A DNA stretch of 64,000 nt from Pseudomonas sp. UFMG81 (lineage in GTDB: Bacteria > Pseudomonadota > Gammaproteobacteria > Pseudomonadales > Pseudomonadaceae): assembly GCF_015354575.1 (NCBI RefSeq), contig NZ_JACAFQ010000006.1, positions 21,330 through 85,329 on the forward strand, written 5' to 3'. Numbering within the stretch: the stretch's first letter is position 1; each line of letters opens with the position of its first letter. The position numbers and the translations under genes are program-made. The notes under the pieces were generated by a model. It saw only the letters and a program-made list of their open reading frames with translations, searched no databases and was not told the DNA's origin. This document shows positions 50,233 to 58,505 of this stretch, piece after piece.

Positions 50233-51450
50233 ATGCCCCATCTCCTGGTACTCAGCCTCGACTGGCCCGAACCGCAGGCCGGTAGTGCCGGGCAGCACCT
50301 GCTGCAGACCCTCGAAAGCGTTGCTGCCCACGGCTGGCAGGTCACCTTCGCCTGCGCCGCTGAAGCGGGCGAGCACAAAGCCGACCTTGCCGCGCGGGGT
50401 ATCGCCGAGCACCGTATCAAGGCAGATGACCTTGGCTTGCTAGCCGGCCAGGCAGTGGACGTGGTGCTGTTCGACCGTTACCGCAGCGAAGAGCACTTCG
50501 CCACCGAACTAGGCCGTTACTGCCCACAGGCGCTGCGCGTGCTCTTCACCGAAGGTTTGCAGAGCCTGCGCGAAGCGCGTCAGCACCTACTGCGCCGGCG
50601 CCTGGTCGAAGGTCTGGACCCCAACGATTTTCGCGCCCTGTTCGCCACCTCGGGGCCTGAGCTGTACCGCCAGATGGCGCCCGGCGCAACCGCCCAGCGT
50701 GAATTGGCGGCCATCTGGCGCTGCGATTTGTCCTTGCTCAGCACAGAGATGGAGATCGACCTGCTGATCAACGGCTTTGGCGTGCCCGATTATTTGCTGC
50801 ACCACTGCCCACCGGCCGTCGAGCCGCTGGCAGCGCAACGGCCGTTCAGCGAGCGTCAGGGCTTCGTCAGCCTGGGTAACTTCGGCTCGGCCGCCAACCT
50901 CGACGCCCTGCTGTGGATCAAGCACAACCTCTGGCCCATGCTGCGTCGGCGCTTGCCAGAGGCACGCTTGCGCCTGTACGGCGCCAGGCCGTCGCCCAAG
51001 GCCATGGCCCTGCATGCGCCCGAGGAAGGCTTTGAGGTGTTGGGCTGGACCGAGGATACCCAGGCGGTGATGGGCAGTGCCCGAGTGTGCCTGGCACCCT
51101 TGCGTTTTGGCGCCGGTACCACCGGGCAACTGCTTGACGCCTTGCGCTGCGGCACGCCCAGTGTGACCACGCCGATCGGTGCCGAGGGCATCCAGGGCCA
51201 GCGACCGTGGCCGGGTGCTGTGGAGACGACCGCCGAAGGCCTGGCCAAGGCAGCCGCCGCGCTGTACGGCGACGAAGCGGCCTGGCAGCAGGCGCAGGAC
51301 GCTTGTACGCCGCTGCTGCGCTTGCGCTTTGACCGTCAGCGTCAGGGTGCAGCACTGGTAGGGCGCGTGGAGCACAGCCTGGGGCAACTGGAAGAGCTAC
51401 GGCTGTTCAATTTCACCGGGGCGATGCTGCGGCGCTCGAGAGAAGGCTGA
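50233..51450 (+). CDS. Glycosyltransferase, GT4-like
   Basis: A 405-residue GT-B-fold glycosyltransferase. The N-terminal acceptor-side domain opens HLLVLSLDWPEPQAGSAGQH; the C-terminal sugar-nucleotide domain has FVSLGNFGSAANLDALLWIK, EVLGWTEDTQAVMGSARVCL and LRFGAGTTGQLLDALRCGTP, the region normally binding the donor. There is no signal peptide or membrane span. aaggcg lies upstream of the ATG at 50233. It stands between the signalling block and cobF with no other polysaccharide gene nearby, so the product is unknown. Confidence 0.82.
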   Translation: MPHLLVLSLDWPEPQAGSAGQHLLQTLESVAAHGWQVTFACAAEAGEHKADLAARGIAEHRIKADDLGLLAGQAVDVVLFDRYRSEEHFATELGRYCPQALRVLFTEGLQSLREARQHLLRRRLVEGLDPNDFRALFATSGPELYRQMAPGATAQRELAAIWRCDLSLLSTEMEIDLLINGFGVPDYLLHHCPPAVEPLAAQRPFSERQGFVSLGNFGSAANLDALLWIKHNLWPMLRRRLPEARLRLYGARPSPKAMALHAPEEGFEVLGWTEDTQAVMGSARVCLAPLRFGAGTTGQLLDALRCGTPSVTTPIGAEGIQGQRPWPGAVETTAEGLAKAAAALYGDEAAWQQAQDACTPLLRLRFDRQRQGAALVGRVEHSLGQLEELRLFNFTGAMLRRSREG

Positions 51451-51462
51451 CAACGCCACCCC

Positions 51463-51594
51463 CTGTAGGAGCGGCCTTGTGTCGCGAAAGGGCTGCATGG
51501 CAGCCCCAGCCATTTGTGCAGCACAAACGATCGCCGGGGCCGCTCTGCGGCCCTTTCCGACCGGTCCGGCGCCCCGGCAAGGCCGCTCCTACAG
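51463..51594. repeat. REP pair (inverted), mixed subtypes
   Basis: The left half is of the gtgtcgcgaaaggg type; the right half is ccgaccggtccggcgccccgg. It lies between the convergent glycosyltransferase and cobF genes, with a ggccgctctgcggcc inner hairpin. Confidence 0.9.
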
Positions 51595-51626
51595 GGGACG
51601 CGCGTGCACACGAACTAGCCCAGCAC

Positions 51627-52376
51627 TCAATCCTCGCGCCGCAACAGGTAGGTATCCATGATCCAGCCCTTGCGCTGCCGCGCCTGCTCGCGCTCTCGCA
51701 GGATTCGCCCCTTGACCGTTTGTAGCGGTCCGGCAATCAGCATTTCGTCAGGCGTGCCCAGGTACGCCCCCCAGTAGATCGTCAGGCCAGCGTCCTCCAG
51801 CGCGGCAAACGCGCACTGCCCGTCCAACATGACGACCACATTGTCCACCCGCCCCTGCTCGCCCAGGCGCCGGCCGGGGAGCACGGTCAACGGCTCGCCG
51901 ATGCGGTTGAGGGGGATCTGGTGCCTGGCTGCCAGGGCCTGGATGCTGCTGATACCGGGGATGACCTCAAGCGCGAAGGCTACGCCGCGCTGGCGCACCC
52001 GTTCGAGAATGCGCAAGGTGCTGTCGTACAGCCCAGGCTCGCCCCACAGCAGGAATGCGCCAATATCGCCGGCACCCAGTTCATCCTCGATCAGGCGCGC
52101 GTAGAGCGCGGCGCGCTGTACGTGCCAGCTGCGCACCGCGCCGACATAGTCCGTCGCCTGGCCATCGCGTTGCGGGTCTTCGACCTGCACCAGTCGATAG
52201 CCTCCTGCGGGCAGGTAGCGCTCGAGGATACCCCTGCGCAGGCGTACCAGCTCATCCTTGTCCGCGCCCTTGTCGAGCACGAAGAACACCGTGGCACGGC
52301 GCAGGGCCTCGACCGCCTCAAAGGTGACCTGGCGTGGGTCGCCGGGCCCGATTCCAATCAGTAGAAGCTGCTTCAT
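51627..52376 (-). CDS. cobF: Precorrin-6A synthase (deacetylating)
   Basis: A 249-residue SAM-dependent tetrapyrrole methyltransferase of aerobic cobalamin synthesis that methylates precorrin-5 at C-1 with loss of acetate. Family features: the opening LLLIGIGPGDPRQVTFEAVE, FLLWGEPGLYDSTLRIL and VIPGISSIQALAARHQIPLN. The ATG at 52376 is set by homology; upstream in-frame codons look non-conserved and no strong ribosome site is seen. The other cob genes are not in the window, and I see no cobalamin riboswitch before it. Confidence 0.93.
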   Translation of the reverse strand: MKQLLLIGIGPGDPRQVTFEAVEALRRATVFFVLDKGADKDELVRLRRGILERYLPAGGYRLVQVEDPQRDGQATDYVGAVRSWHVQRAALYARLIEDELGAGDIGAFLLWGEPGLYDSTLRILERVRQRGVAFALEVIPGISSIQALAARHQIPLNRIGEPLTVLPGRRLGEQGRVDNVVVMLDGQCAFAALEDAGLTIYWGAYLGTPDEMLIAGPLQTVKGRILREREQARQRKGWIMDTYLLRRED

Positions 52377-52439
52377 CACGTGCCCAGCCTGAATGCCAGC
52401 GGCCATTGTCGATTGGCCACCGGCATTTGGCAAAGGCGC

Positions 52440-53741
52440 TTAGAACACCGAGAAGTTGTAGCTGACGATCACCCGAGTTTCGTCCATGTCGCGCGCCCAC
52501 TTTTCATAGTTGCTGCGATAGGTGGAGTTGCGCAGGCGCACGCTGACATCTTTGAACGTGCCGCTCTGCACCTGGTACTTGAGCTCGGTGTCGCGCTCCC
52601 ACTCTTTACCCTCGGTATTGCTGCCCGGCACCTTGATGCTGTCGCCGTTGATGTAGCGGGTGAAGAAGGTCAGGCCGGGCACACCCAAAGCCTTGAAGTC
52701 GTAGTCATAGCGCACCTGCCAGGAACGCTCCTGGGCCGCGGCGAAGTCGTTGACCTGGGCATAGTTGACCAGGTACGGGTTGGTGCCATCGAGGTACGGC
52801 ATGGCACTGTCGCCATACATGCGCTGCCAGCCGGCGCTTAGCTTGTGGCCGCCCAGGCTGTAGCCGAGCATGCCGCTGAAGGCACGGTGGTCGATATGGC
52901 CGGCACGGGCATTGCCGATGTCGTCGCTCTTGATCAGGCGCAGGTCGGCCGATAGCGTGCCGACGTCCAACGGCTGGCTGGCGACCAGGCCGAGGAAGTG
53001 CTGGCGGTAGATGTTTTCCAGCTTCGACACTTGGTACTGGGCACTGACGCGGTCGTTGAAGCGATAGTCGATACCGCCCAGGTCGAAATGATCGGCCTCG
53101 ATATCGCAGGCGTAGCGCTTGTTCTTGCAGTGCACACGGATGTCCTGGCGGTCGGTGGAATCCCGCGCGGTGTACTGGTTCAGGCGTGCCAGGGTGAACT
53201 TGAGGTCACGCACTTCTTCAGAGGTGAGCCAGGCGCCATGGAACATGGTCGGCAACAGACGGCCATCGTTGTACTTGAGTAGCGGTACATCGGGCATCAT
53301 CGAGCCGTACTTGAGCACCGTTTCGGAGACTTTCACCTTGCCGGCGATCCCCATCTTGGCGTACTGGTCGGCGGAGCGCCGTGGATCATGCCCGGATGAC
53401 GGCAACAGGCCGCTATTACTGTCGGCGGGGCTGGAGTCCAGTTTGAAACCGACCATGCCCAGCGCATCCACACCAAAGCCAACCGGCCCCTGGGTATAAC
53501 CGGACTGGACATTGAGGATGAACCCCTGCGCCCACTCTTCTCGTTTAGACGCACCCTGGCTGGAACTGCTGTGGCCGTCACGAAAATCACGGTTGAAATA
53601 GACATTGCGTGCTTCGAGCTTGGCACTGCTGTCTTCAAGAAAACCGGCAGCCTGGGCACTGATACCGGCGCACAGCAACAACAGGCCGGCAACACTGCGC
53701 CCAGGGGCGAGAGGGAAAGGGGCAAACATGCGAGGGAACAT
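52440..53741 (-). CDS. OprD-family outer-membrane porin
   Basis: A 433-residue porin with signal sequence (ACGISAQA-like end at AGISAQAAGF) and an 18-strand barrel. The typical OprD opening FLEDSSAKLEARNVYFNRDF is present, followed by EEWAQGFILNVQSGYTQGPV, GVDALGMVGFKLDSS, PVLLKYNDGRLLP-like segments and a terminal phenylalanine strand (TRVIVSYNFSVF). Members let small carboxylates or basic amino acids through the outer membrane; which substrate is not predictable. The start is unclear: ATG 53741 is used, 53729 is possible, and none has a good ribosome site. It is divergent from the MvaT-like gene. Confidence 0.92.
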   Translation of the reverse strand: MFPRMFAPFPLAPGRSVAGLLLLCAGISAQAAGFLEDSSAKLEARNVYFNRDFRDGHSSSSQGASKREEWAQGFILNVQSGYTQGPVGFGVDALGMVGFKLDSSPADSNSGLLPSSGHDPRRSADQYAKMGIAGKVKVSETVLKYGSMMPDVPLLKYNDGRLLPTMFHGAWLTSEEVRDLKFTLARLNQYTARDSTDRQDIRVHCKNKRYACDIEADHFDLGGIDYRFNDRVSAQYQVSKLENIYRQHFLGLVASQPLDVGTLSADLRLIKSDDIGNARAGHIDHRAFSGMLGYSLGGHKLSAGWQRMYGDSAMPYLDGTNPYLVNYAQVNDFAAAQERSWQVRYDYDFKALGVPGLTFFTRYINGDSIKVPGSNTEGKEWERDTELKYQVQSGTFKDVSVRLRNSTYRSNYEKWARDMDETRVIVSYNFSVF

Positions 53742-54076
53742 CCAAAGTAAGGCGAAACACAATCCGGGCGGTCATCTGCACCGGCACTACGCAACGATCG
53801 AGCGCATCTCGACCATCATCGCCAATTTTGCCGCAACCGCTCTGCCATGCACCATGGGACCATGGTCTAAGGCATTGGCAAAGGAAGTTTCGAAACAGTT
53901 GCGCAAAACCATCAAAGTTCCCGGCCAACTGATAGAAAGTTTGCTGTTTACCCTATCGCAAGTGACTACTACACTCGTTGTCAGCGAACAGCAGTCCCCC
54001 ACCGCGTGGCCGGCGTCCCATGCAAGCTTTCATGTTCGTCACGTCATGCCACGGCAGACTTACAGGAGTGAAGACA

Positions 54077-54439
54077 GTGTCCAGACTTGCAGAGTTTCGT
54101 GCTGCCGAAAAAGCGCTTCAAGAACAGTTGGCACAACTGGAAGCGATGAAAAAGGATGCCGGCCTCAAACGCGAAATCGAATTCGAGCAGAAACTAGTCG
54201 GCCTGATGAAAAGCTATGACAAGAGCCTGCGCGACATCATCGCCATTCTCGACCCGAAGGCCGCCAGCAAATCCCCGGCGGCAGCCGTCAAGCAACAACG
54301 CCGGCCACGGGTGGTGAAGGTCTACGAGAACCCGCACACCGGCGAGCTGATCGAAACCAAAGGCGGCAACCACCGCGGGCTGAAGGCCTGGAAAGAACAA
54401 TACGGGGCCAAGACAGTGGAAAGCTGGGTGCGTGGATGA
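54077..54439 (+). CDS. MvaT/TurB-type H-NS-like nucleoid protein
   Basis: A 120-residue MvaT-family xenogeneic silencer. The N-terminal coiled coil for oligomerisation (LAEFRAAEKALQEQLAQLEA, residues 4-60) is followed by a linker rich in Ala/Lys/Arg and the C-terminal DNA-binding domain with the diagnostic VYENPHTGELIETKGGNHRG and KAWKEQYGAKTVESW. It starts with GTG at 54077: caggag lies 9 bases upstream and conservation begins with SRLAEFRAAEK. Such proteins bind AT-rich DNA and silence foreign genes. Neighbours (cobF, OprD porin, gloA) match what I remember for TurB in P. putida; the symbol is withheld because MvaT paralogues are several. Confidence 0.92.
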   Translation: MSRLAEFRAAEKALQEQLAQLEAMKKDAGLKREIEFEQKLVGLMKSYDKSLRDIIAILDPKAASKSPAAAVKQQRRPRVVKVYENPHTGELIETKGGNHRGLKAWKEQYGAKTVESWVRG

Positions 54440-54548
54440 AACATCGACACCCGCTTCACGCTTTTTTCACAAGGCCTGTATCAGTATCGAACCAGCTAAC
54501 GGACTAGCGACCCCATCACGCGCCCGCACATGCGGGCCTCTAATACTG

Positions 54549-54577
54549 GCGCCCTGCACTCGTGCAGGGCGCTTTCA
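54549..54577 (+). terminator. Intrinsic terminator after the MvaT-like gene
   Basis: GCGCCCTGCAC, loop tc, GTGCAGGGCGC, then tttcattt. A smaller GCCCGCacatGCGGGC hairpin precedes it near 54521. Confidence 0.9.
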
Positions 54578-54642
54578 TTTGCGCGCAAGGCTCACTGCCG
54601 TATCATGGCCCCCTGTCTTTAGGCCCTGATTCTGGAGTACCC

Positions 54643-55170
54643 ATGAGCCTGCACGATCTGCAAACCCTGCCCGGCGTGACCGCCCAACCGGATACCGCCA
54701 CCGCCAAGTTCGTCTTCAACCACACCATGCTGCGGGTCAAGGATATCGAGAAGTCGCTGGACTTCTACACCCGCGTGCTGGGCTTCCGCCTGGTGGACAA
54801 GCGCGATTTCCCCGAAGCGCAATTCAGCCTGTACTTCCTGGCCCTGGTCGACCCGGCACAGATCCCGGCGGACGACACCGAGCGCCACCAGTGGATGAAG
54901 TCGATCCCTGGCGTACTGGAGTTGACCCACAACCACGGCACCGAGAACGACCCCGCGTTCGCCTACCACAACGGCAACACCGACCCACGCGGCTTCGGCC
55001 ACATCTGCATCTCGGTACCGGACGTACGCGCCGCCTGCGCCCGCTTCGAGGCGCTGGACGTGCCGTTCCAGAAACGCCTGCAAGATGGCCGCATGAACCA
55101 CCTGGCATTCGTCAAGGACCCGGACGGCTACTGGGTCGAAGTGATCCAGCCGACCGAACTCAAAGGCTGA
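54643..55170 (+). CDS. gloA: Lactoylglutathione lyase (glyoxalase I)
   Basis: A 175-residue metal-dependent glyoxalase I that turns the methylglyoxal-glutathione adduct into S-lactoylglutathione. The metal ligands appear in order: His in FNHTMLRVKD, Glu in GVLELTHNHG, His in GFGHICISVP and Glu in YWVEVIQPTE. The DPRGFGHI loop and the 20-residue N-terminal extension correspond to the longer, eukaryote-like (zinc-type) form. The ATG at 54643 is fixed by family length. Single gene with a terminator on each side. Confidence 0.96.
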   Translation: MSLHDLQTLPGVTAQPDTATAKFVFNHTMLRVKDIEKSLDFYTRVLGFRLVDKRDFPEAQFSLYFLALVDPAQIPADDTERHQWMKSIPGVLELTHNHGTENDPAFAYHNGNTDPRGFGHICISVPDVRAACARFEALDVPFQKRLQDGRMNHLAFVKDPDGYWVEVIQPTELKG

Positions 55171-55180
55171 CACATTCGTC

Positions 55181-55200
55181 GGGCCGGGAACTCCCGGCCC
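55181..55200 (+). terminator. Hairpin after gloA
   Basis: GGGCCGGGA, loop ac, TCCCGGCCC, followed by cttgctg. Only a weak T tract, 10 bases past the gloA stop. Confidence 0.6.
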
Positions 55201-55254
55201 CTTGCTGTGGTATATGGAAGTAACCCCCTTCCCAGCCACAGCGAGGTAAGGACG

Positions 55255-55497
55255 ATGCAAACCCTTCACTGTGAATACCGCGACCACACCATCACCGCCA
55301 GCGTGATGCCCCACCCCGACTCCCCCCTGCCCTACGCCGCCGGGTGCCTGATCACCGACCCGCAAGGCCATACCAGCCGACGTTATTCGATGCCGATGAA
55401 GTTCTTCTCCGATCTGGAGAACGCCCAGCATGTGTCCCTGGCCCATGGGAGGGCGTTGGTTGACCAGCAGTTGGACCAAGGGCATAAGGTGATTTGA
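55255..55497 (+). CDS. Small conserved-looking protein of unknown function
   Basis: An 80-residue soluble protein. It has no signal or membrane segment; it contains CEYRDHTITASVMPHPDS, AAGCLITDPQGHTSRRYSMP and a helical end LAHGRALVDQQLDQG. gaggtaagg lies upstream of the ATG at 55255. Coding-type third-base G/C preference supports it being real. Function unknown. Confidence 0.7.
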   Translation: MQTLHCEYRDHTITASVMPHPDSPLPYAAGCLITDPQGHTSRRYSMPMKFFSDLENAQHVSLAHGRALVDQQLDQGHKVI

Positions 55498-55535
55498 GGC
55501 TGGGAGAGCCGCCGCGCGTTCTGTGAGACCAGCCT

Positions 55536-55666
55536 CTGTAAGAGCGGCCTTGCCGGGGCGCCGGACCGGCCGGAAAGGGCCGCGCAGCGGCCCCGGCAGT
55601 CTTGAGGCGTACTTGAGTCCTAGGGCCGCTTTGCGGCCCTTTCGTGACACAAGGCCGCTCCTACAG
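55536..55666. repeat. REP pair (inverted), mixed subtypes
   Basis: The left half begins with a variant (ctgtaagagcgg) and is of the gccggggcgccgg type; the right half is of the ttcgtgacacaagg type. Together with G and A differences it is the most diverged pair in the window. It lies between convergent small gene and aroE homologue. Confidence 0.85.
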
Positions 55667-55693
55667 GGGGTGTGCAAACCTTAAGTGCGGCCT

Positions 55694-56515
55694 TCACCCA
55701 TTGCGGGCGAACGCCACCGCAGCCGCCACCTGCTCGTCCGTCGGCCGCACGCCGGTATACAAGACGAACTGTTCCAACGCCTGCAAGGCAATCACCTCCA
55801 AACCAGTGATCACCGGCTTGCCCAGCGCCTCGGCGGCGCGGATCAACGGCGTGCGCGCGGGCATCGCCACCACGTCGAACACCCGTTCAGCCGCAGCGAT
55901 CGCGGTTTCGGCAAACGCCAACTGCTCGGCCTCCGGCCCGCCGGCCATGCCGATCGGCGTGACGTTGATCAGCATTGGCGGGCAGCGGTCGCCCAGCTCG
56001 GGCAACCAGCGATAGCCACACACATCTGCCAATTGGCGCCCGGCCTGTTCGTTGCGTGCGACGATCGTGCCGTCGGCAAATCCCGCATCGCGCAGCGCAC
56101 TGGCCACGGCCTTGGCCATACCGCCACTGCCGCGCAGGGCAAAGGCCGTAGCCGGGTCGACCCGGTGCTGCGCCAGCAACTGGCGCACCGCCAGGTAGTC
56201 AGTGTTGTAGGCCTTGAGATGCCCATCGGTATTGACCAAGGTGTTGACCGACTCGATCGCCGCCGCCGACGGGTCGACCTCGTCCACCAGCGCCATGCAG
56301 GCTTCCTTGTAGGGCATCGACACCCCGCAGCCACGGATACCCAAGGCACGGATGCCGGCCACGGCGCCGGGCAGGTCCTGAGTGGTCATGGCCTTGTAGT
56401 AGTAGTCCAGGCCCAACTGCTGGTAGAGGTGATTGTGAAAGCGAACGCCAAAGGTGCCGGGGCGTCCGGCCAGGGAAATGCACAGCACGGTGTCTCTGCT
56501 CGGGGGGATGCTCAT
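55694..56515 (-). CDS. Shikimate 5-dehydrogenase family protein
   Basis: A 273-residue AroE-like NAD(P)-dependent enzyme. The N-terminal substrate domain has LAGRPGTFGVRFHNHLYQQL, GCGVSMPYKEACMALVDEVD and AYNTDYLAV with the catalytic Lys in MPYKE and Asp in NTD. The Rossmann domain has ALRGSGGMAKAVASALRDAG (a GSGGMA in place of the usual GAGGAA) and NVTPIGMAGG. It diverges from housekeeping AroE in the first motif (normally NPxxHSxSP), so a secondary dehydrogenase acting on shikimate or quinate-like compounds is more likely than the main aromatic-pathway enzyme. The following 163 bases to the next gene hold both promoters. Confidence 0.85.
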   Translation of the reverse strand: MSIPPSRDTVLCISLAGRPGTFGVRFHNHLYQQLGLDYYYKAMTTQDLPGAVAGIRALGIRGCGVSMPYKEACMALVDEVDPSAAAIESVNTLVNTDGHLKAYNTDYLAVRQLLAQHRVDPATAFALRGSGGMAKAVASALRDAGFADGTIVARNEQAGRQLADVCGYRWLPELGDRCPPMLINVTPIGMAGGPEAEQLAFAETAIAAAERVFDVVAMPARTPLIRAAEALGKPVITGLEVIALQALEQFVLYTGVRPTDEQVAAAVAFARNG

Positions 56516-56678
56516 AGCCGCTCCTCATGCGCTGGCTGAAACGATTGACCGAGCGTACCAGAGACCACCGTCGATCGCCCCTTACACAACCTTTACCCTT
56601 CCCCTGCGCTCAGTTGACACGCCACGGGGTCATAGTAAGCAGGCCCCAAGCGTGGGGTTGCCTTGCGAGGTGTTCGCC

Positions 56679-57026
56679 ATGAAGCGTTTGATCCCCGGAA
56701 TCGCCCTGCTGGTCGGTGCATTGGCCATCAGCGGGCAGGCATCCGCCCACGGTGGCGGCTGGTATGGCCCGGGGCCGGTGATCGGCGCCGCGGTAGTGGG
56801 CGCGGTGGTCGGCGCGGCCGTCTCGGGCGGGCACGACCGCACCGTGTATGTCGAACGCCAGCCCGCCTACTACGGGCCGCCACCACCGGTCTACGTGCAG
56901 GCACCGCCACCGCCGGTGTACTACCAACCCTATGTAGTCGAGCGCTACGTGCCCGCGCCGCCACCGCCGGTGTATCGCCGCTACTACGGCCCACCGCCGG
57001 TGTACTACGGCCCGCCGCGCTGGTAG
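56679..57026 (+). CDS. Secreted Pro/Tyr-rich protein with glycine zipper
   Basis: A 115-residue protein with signal peptide (MKRLIPGIALLVGALAISGQ, cleavage near ASA-H), a glycine-zipper-like stretch VIGAAVVGAVVGAAVSGG at about residues 34-51, and a C-terminal half made of repeats of the PPPVYxxxYGPPPVYY kind. Likely in the periplasm or attached to the outer membrane. gcgagg precedes the ATG. No known function; similar Pro/Tyr-rich proteins are common in Pseudomonas. Confidence 0.78.
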   Translation: MKRLIPGIALLVGALAISGQASAHGGGWYGPGPVIGAAVVGAVVGAAVSGGHDRTVYVERQPAYYGPPPPVYVQAPPPPVYYQPYVVERYVPAPPPPVYRRYYGPPPVYYGPPRW

Positions 57027-57127
57027 GCAGTACAGTTGACGAAATCAATGACCACTATCGAGACCATTGATTTCAAACCTTCAAGGCGTCTGCGTAATGT
57101 GGGGCCATGTTTCACAGGAGATCCCCC

Positions 57128-57310
57128 ATGGCCCCCATCCAGATCATGTCCGTCGTTGGCAGCGCCGTCCCGGCCAGCTTACGTGAGCAAGGCCTGCTGG
57201 CCTGCTGGTACCTGATGCGCAACGGTGAAGCCATCAGCGGCCCTCTGGCCACCCGCTCGTCGGCGCAGGCCATGGCCGACCAGCTGCTCGACACCCGCTT
57301 TATCGCCTGA
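57128..57310 (+). CDS. Small protein of unknown function, 60 residues
   Basis: A 60-residue protein beginning MAPIQIMSVVGSAVPASLRE and containing LLACWYLMRNGEAISGPLAT, with a helical end (SAQAMADQLLDTRF). caggag lies 8 bases before the ATG, and a perfect terminator follows, which supports a real short gene. I do not recognise a function. Confidence 0.68.
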   Translation: MAPIQIMSVVGSAVPASLREQGLLACWYLMRNGEAISGPLATRSSAQAMADQLLDTRFIA

Positions 57311-57352
57311 ACCGAATCTGTTGTTGTGCGTTGCTCCCTTACGCCTCTTCTC

Positions 57353-57378
57353 GCCCGCCGCTTCGGCGGGCTTTTTTT
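57353..57378 (+). terminator. Intrinsic terminator after the 60-residue gene
   Basis: GCCCGCCG, loop ctt, CGGCGGGC, then seven T. About 43 bases beyond the stop. Confidence 0.92.
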
Positions 57379-57545
57379 GCCTGCTCGAAACGACGGACGG
57401 TCGTCGCGGAACCGTTCCAGCATGAAGCTTTTTTCATTTCTCGGGGTCCCCTCAACGAGCAATCGACAGCCGCTAGGCCATACTCCACAATGCATCGGTT
57501 TTTTGGGGGAAAACCCTTGCACAGCCAACGACATACCAACATTTA

Positions 57546-58472
57546 GTGAGCCTCAACGTGAAAACTTCCCTGTCCATCCTCAGCCTGCTGCTGTTGCTCA
57601 CAGGTACCGCGACCCTCCCGTCGACCGCTGCTGCACAACCTCCCCAGGCGAAGGTCCAGCGTGACCCGAGCAAATTGCACCTGGCCTCTGGCAGCGCCCT
57701 GCTGATCGACCTCAACACCAACCAGGAGCTGTACGCCAGCCACGCCGATCGCGTGCGCCCCATCGCCTCGGTCACCAAGCTGATGACCGCGATGGTCGTG
57801 CTCGACGCCAAGCTGCCCATGGACGAAATGCTGACCATGACCATCGCCAACAACCCGGAGATGAAGGGCGTGTACTCGCGGGTGCGCCTGGGCAGCGAAC
57901 TCAGCCGTCGGGAGACGCTGCTGATCACCCTGATGTCCTCCGAGAACCGCGCCGCCACCACCCTGGCCAACCACTACCCGGGCGGCTACGGCGCCTTCAT
58001 CAAGGCGATGAACGCCAAGGCCCGCAGCCTGGGCATGAGCCGCACGCGCTATGTCGAACCCACCGGCCTGTCGACGTTGAACGTGTCCACCGCCCAGGAC
58101 CTGGTCAAGTTGCTCAAGGCATCGCGCGCCTACCCGCAGCTGAGCGACTTGTCGACCACCCGGGAAAAGACCGTGGCGTTCCGCAAGCCCAACTACACCC
58201 TGGGCTTCCGTAACACCGACCACCTGGTGAACAAACCCAACTGGGACATCAAGCTGACCAAGACCGGCTTCACCAACGAAGCCGGCCACTGCCTGGTGCT
58301 GTTGACCAAGATGGACAACCGCCCGGTAGCGATGGTCATCCTCGACGCCTACGGCAAGTACACCCACTTCGCCGACGCCAGCCGCATGCGCCAATGGCTG
58401 GAAACCGGCAGCGCCAAGCCGGCGCCAGCGGTGGCCATGCAGTACAAGAGCGGGCGCCTGGTCCAGGACTGA
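57546..58472 (+). CDS. pbpG: D-alanyl-D-alanine endopeptidase (PBP7)
   Basis: A 308-residue penicillin-binding protein of the peptidase S11 family that cuts peptidoglycan cross-links in the periplasm. Signal peptide about residues 6-30 ([20 protein letters not shown]). Active-site motifs: Ser75-x-x-Lys78 (SVTK), SEN at 133-135 and KTG at 240-242. Length matches PBP7. The start is GTG 57546, with a second GTG at 57558 (VKTSLSIL) equally possible; neither has a clear ribosome site. Convergent with the hybrid kinase gene; a hairpin lies between them. Confidence 0.93.
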   Translation: MSLNVKTSLSILSLLLLLTGTATLPSTAAAQPPQAKVQRDPSKLHLASGSALLIDLNTNQELYASHADRVRPIASVTKLMTAMVVLDAKLPMDEMLTMTIANNPEMKGVYSRVRLGSELSRRETLLITLMSSENRAATTLANHYPGGYGAFIKAMNAKARSLGMSRTRYVEPTGLSTLNVSTAQDLVKLLKASRAYPQLSDLSTTREKTVAFRKPNYTLGFRNTDHLVNKPNWDIKLTKTGFTNEAGHCLVLLTKMDNRPVAMVILDAYGKYTHFADASRMRQWLETGSAKPAPAVAMQYKSGRLVQD

Positions 58473-58481
58473 CCCTGTATA

Positions 58482-58502
58482 CGCCCGGCCTTGCGCCGGG
58501 CG
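58482..58502. terminator. Hairpin between convergent pbpG and hybrid kinase
   Basis: CGCCCGGC, loop cttgc, GCCGGGCG, followed by gttt. It can serve both strands, though T tracts are short. Confidence 0.6.
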
Positions 58503-58505
58503 GTT

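Noticed and set aside
52377..52440. A cobalamin riboswitch before cobF
   Set aside because: Only 63 bases separate cobF from the porin stop, with no B12-box-like sequence seen.
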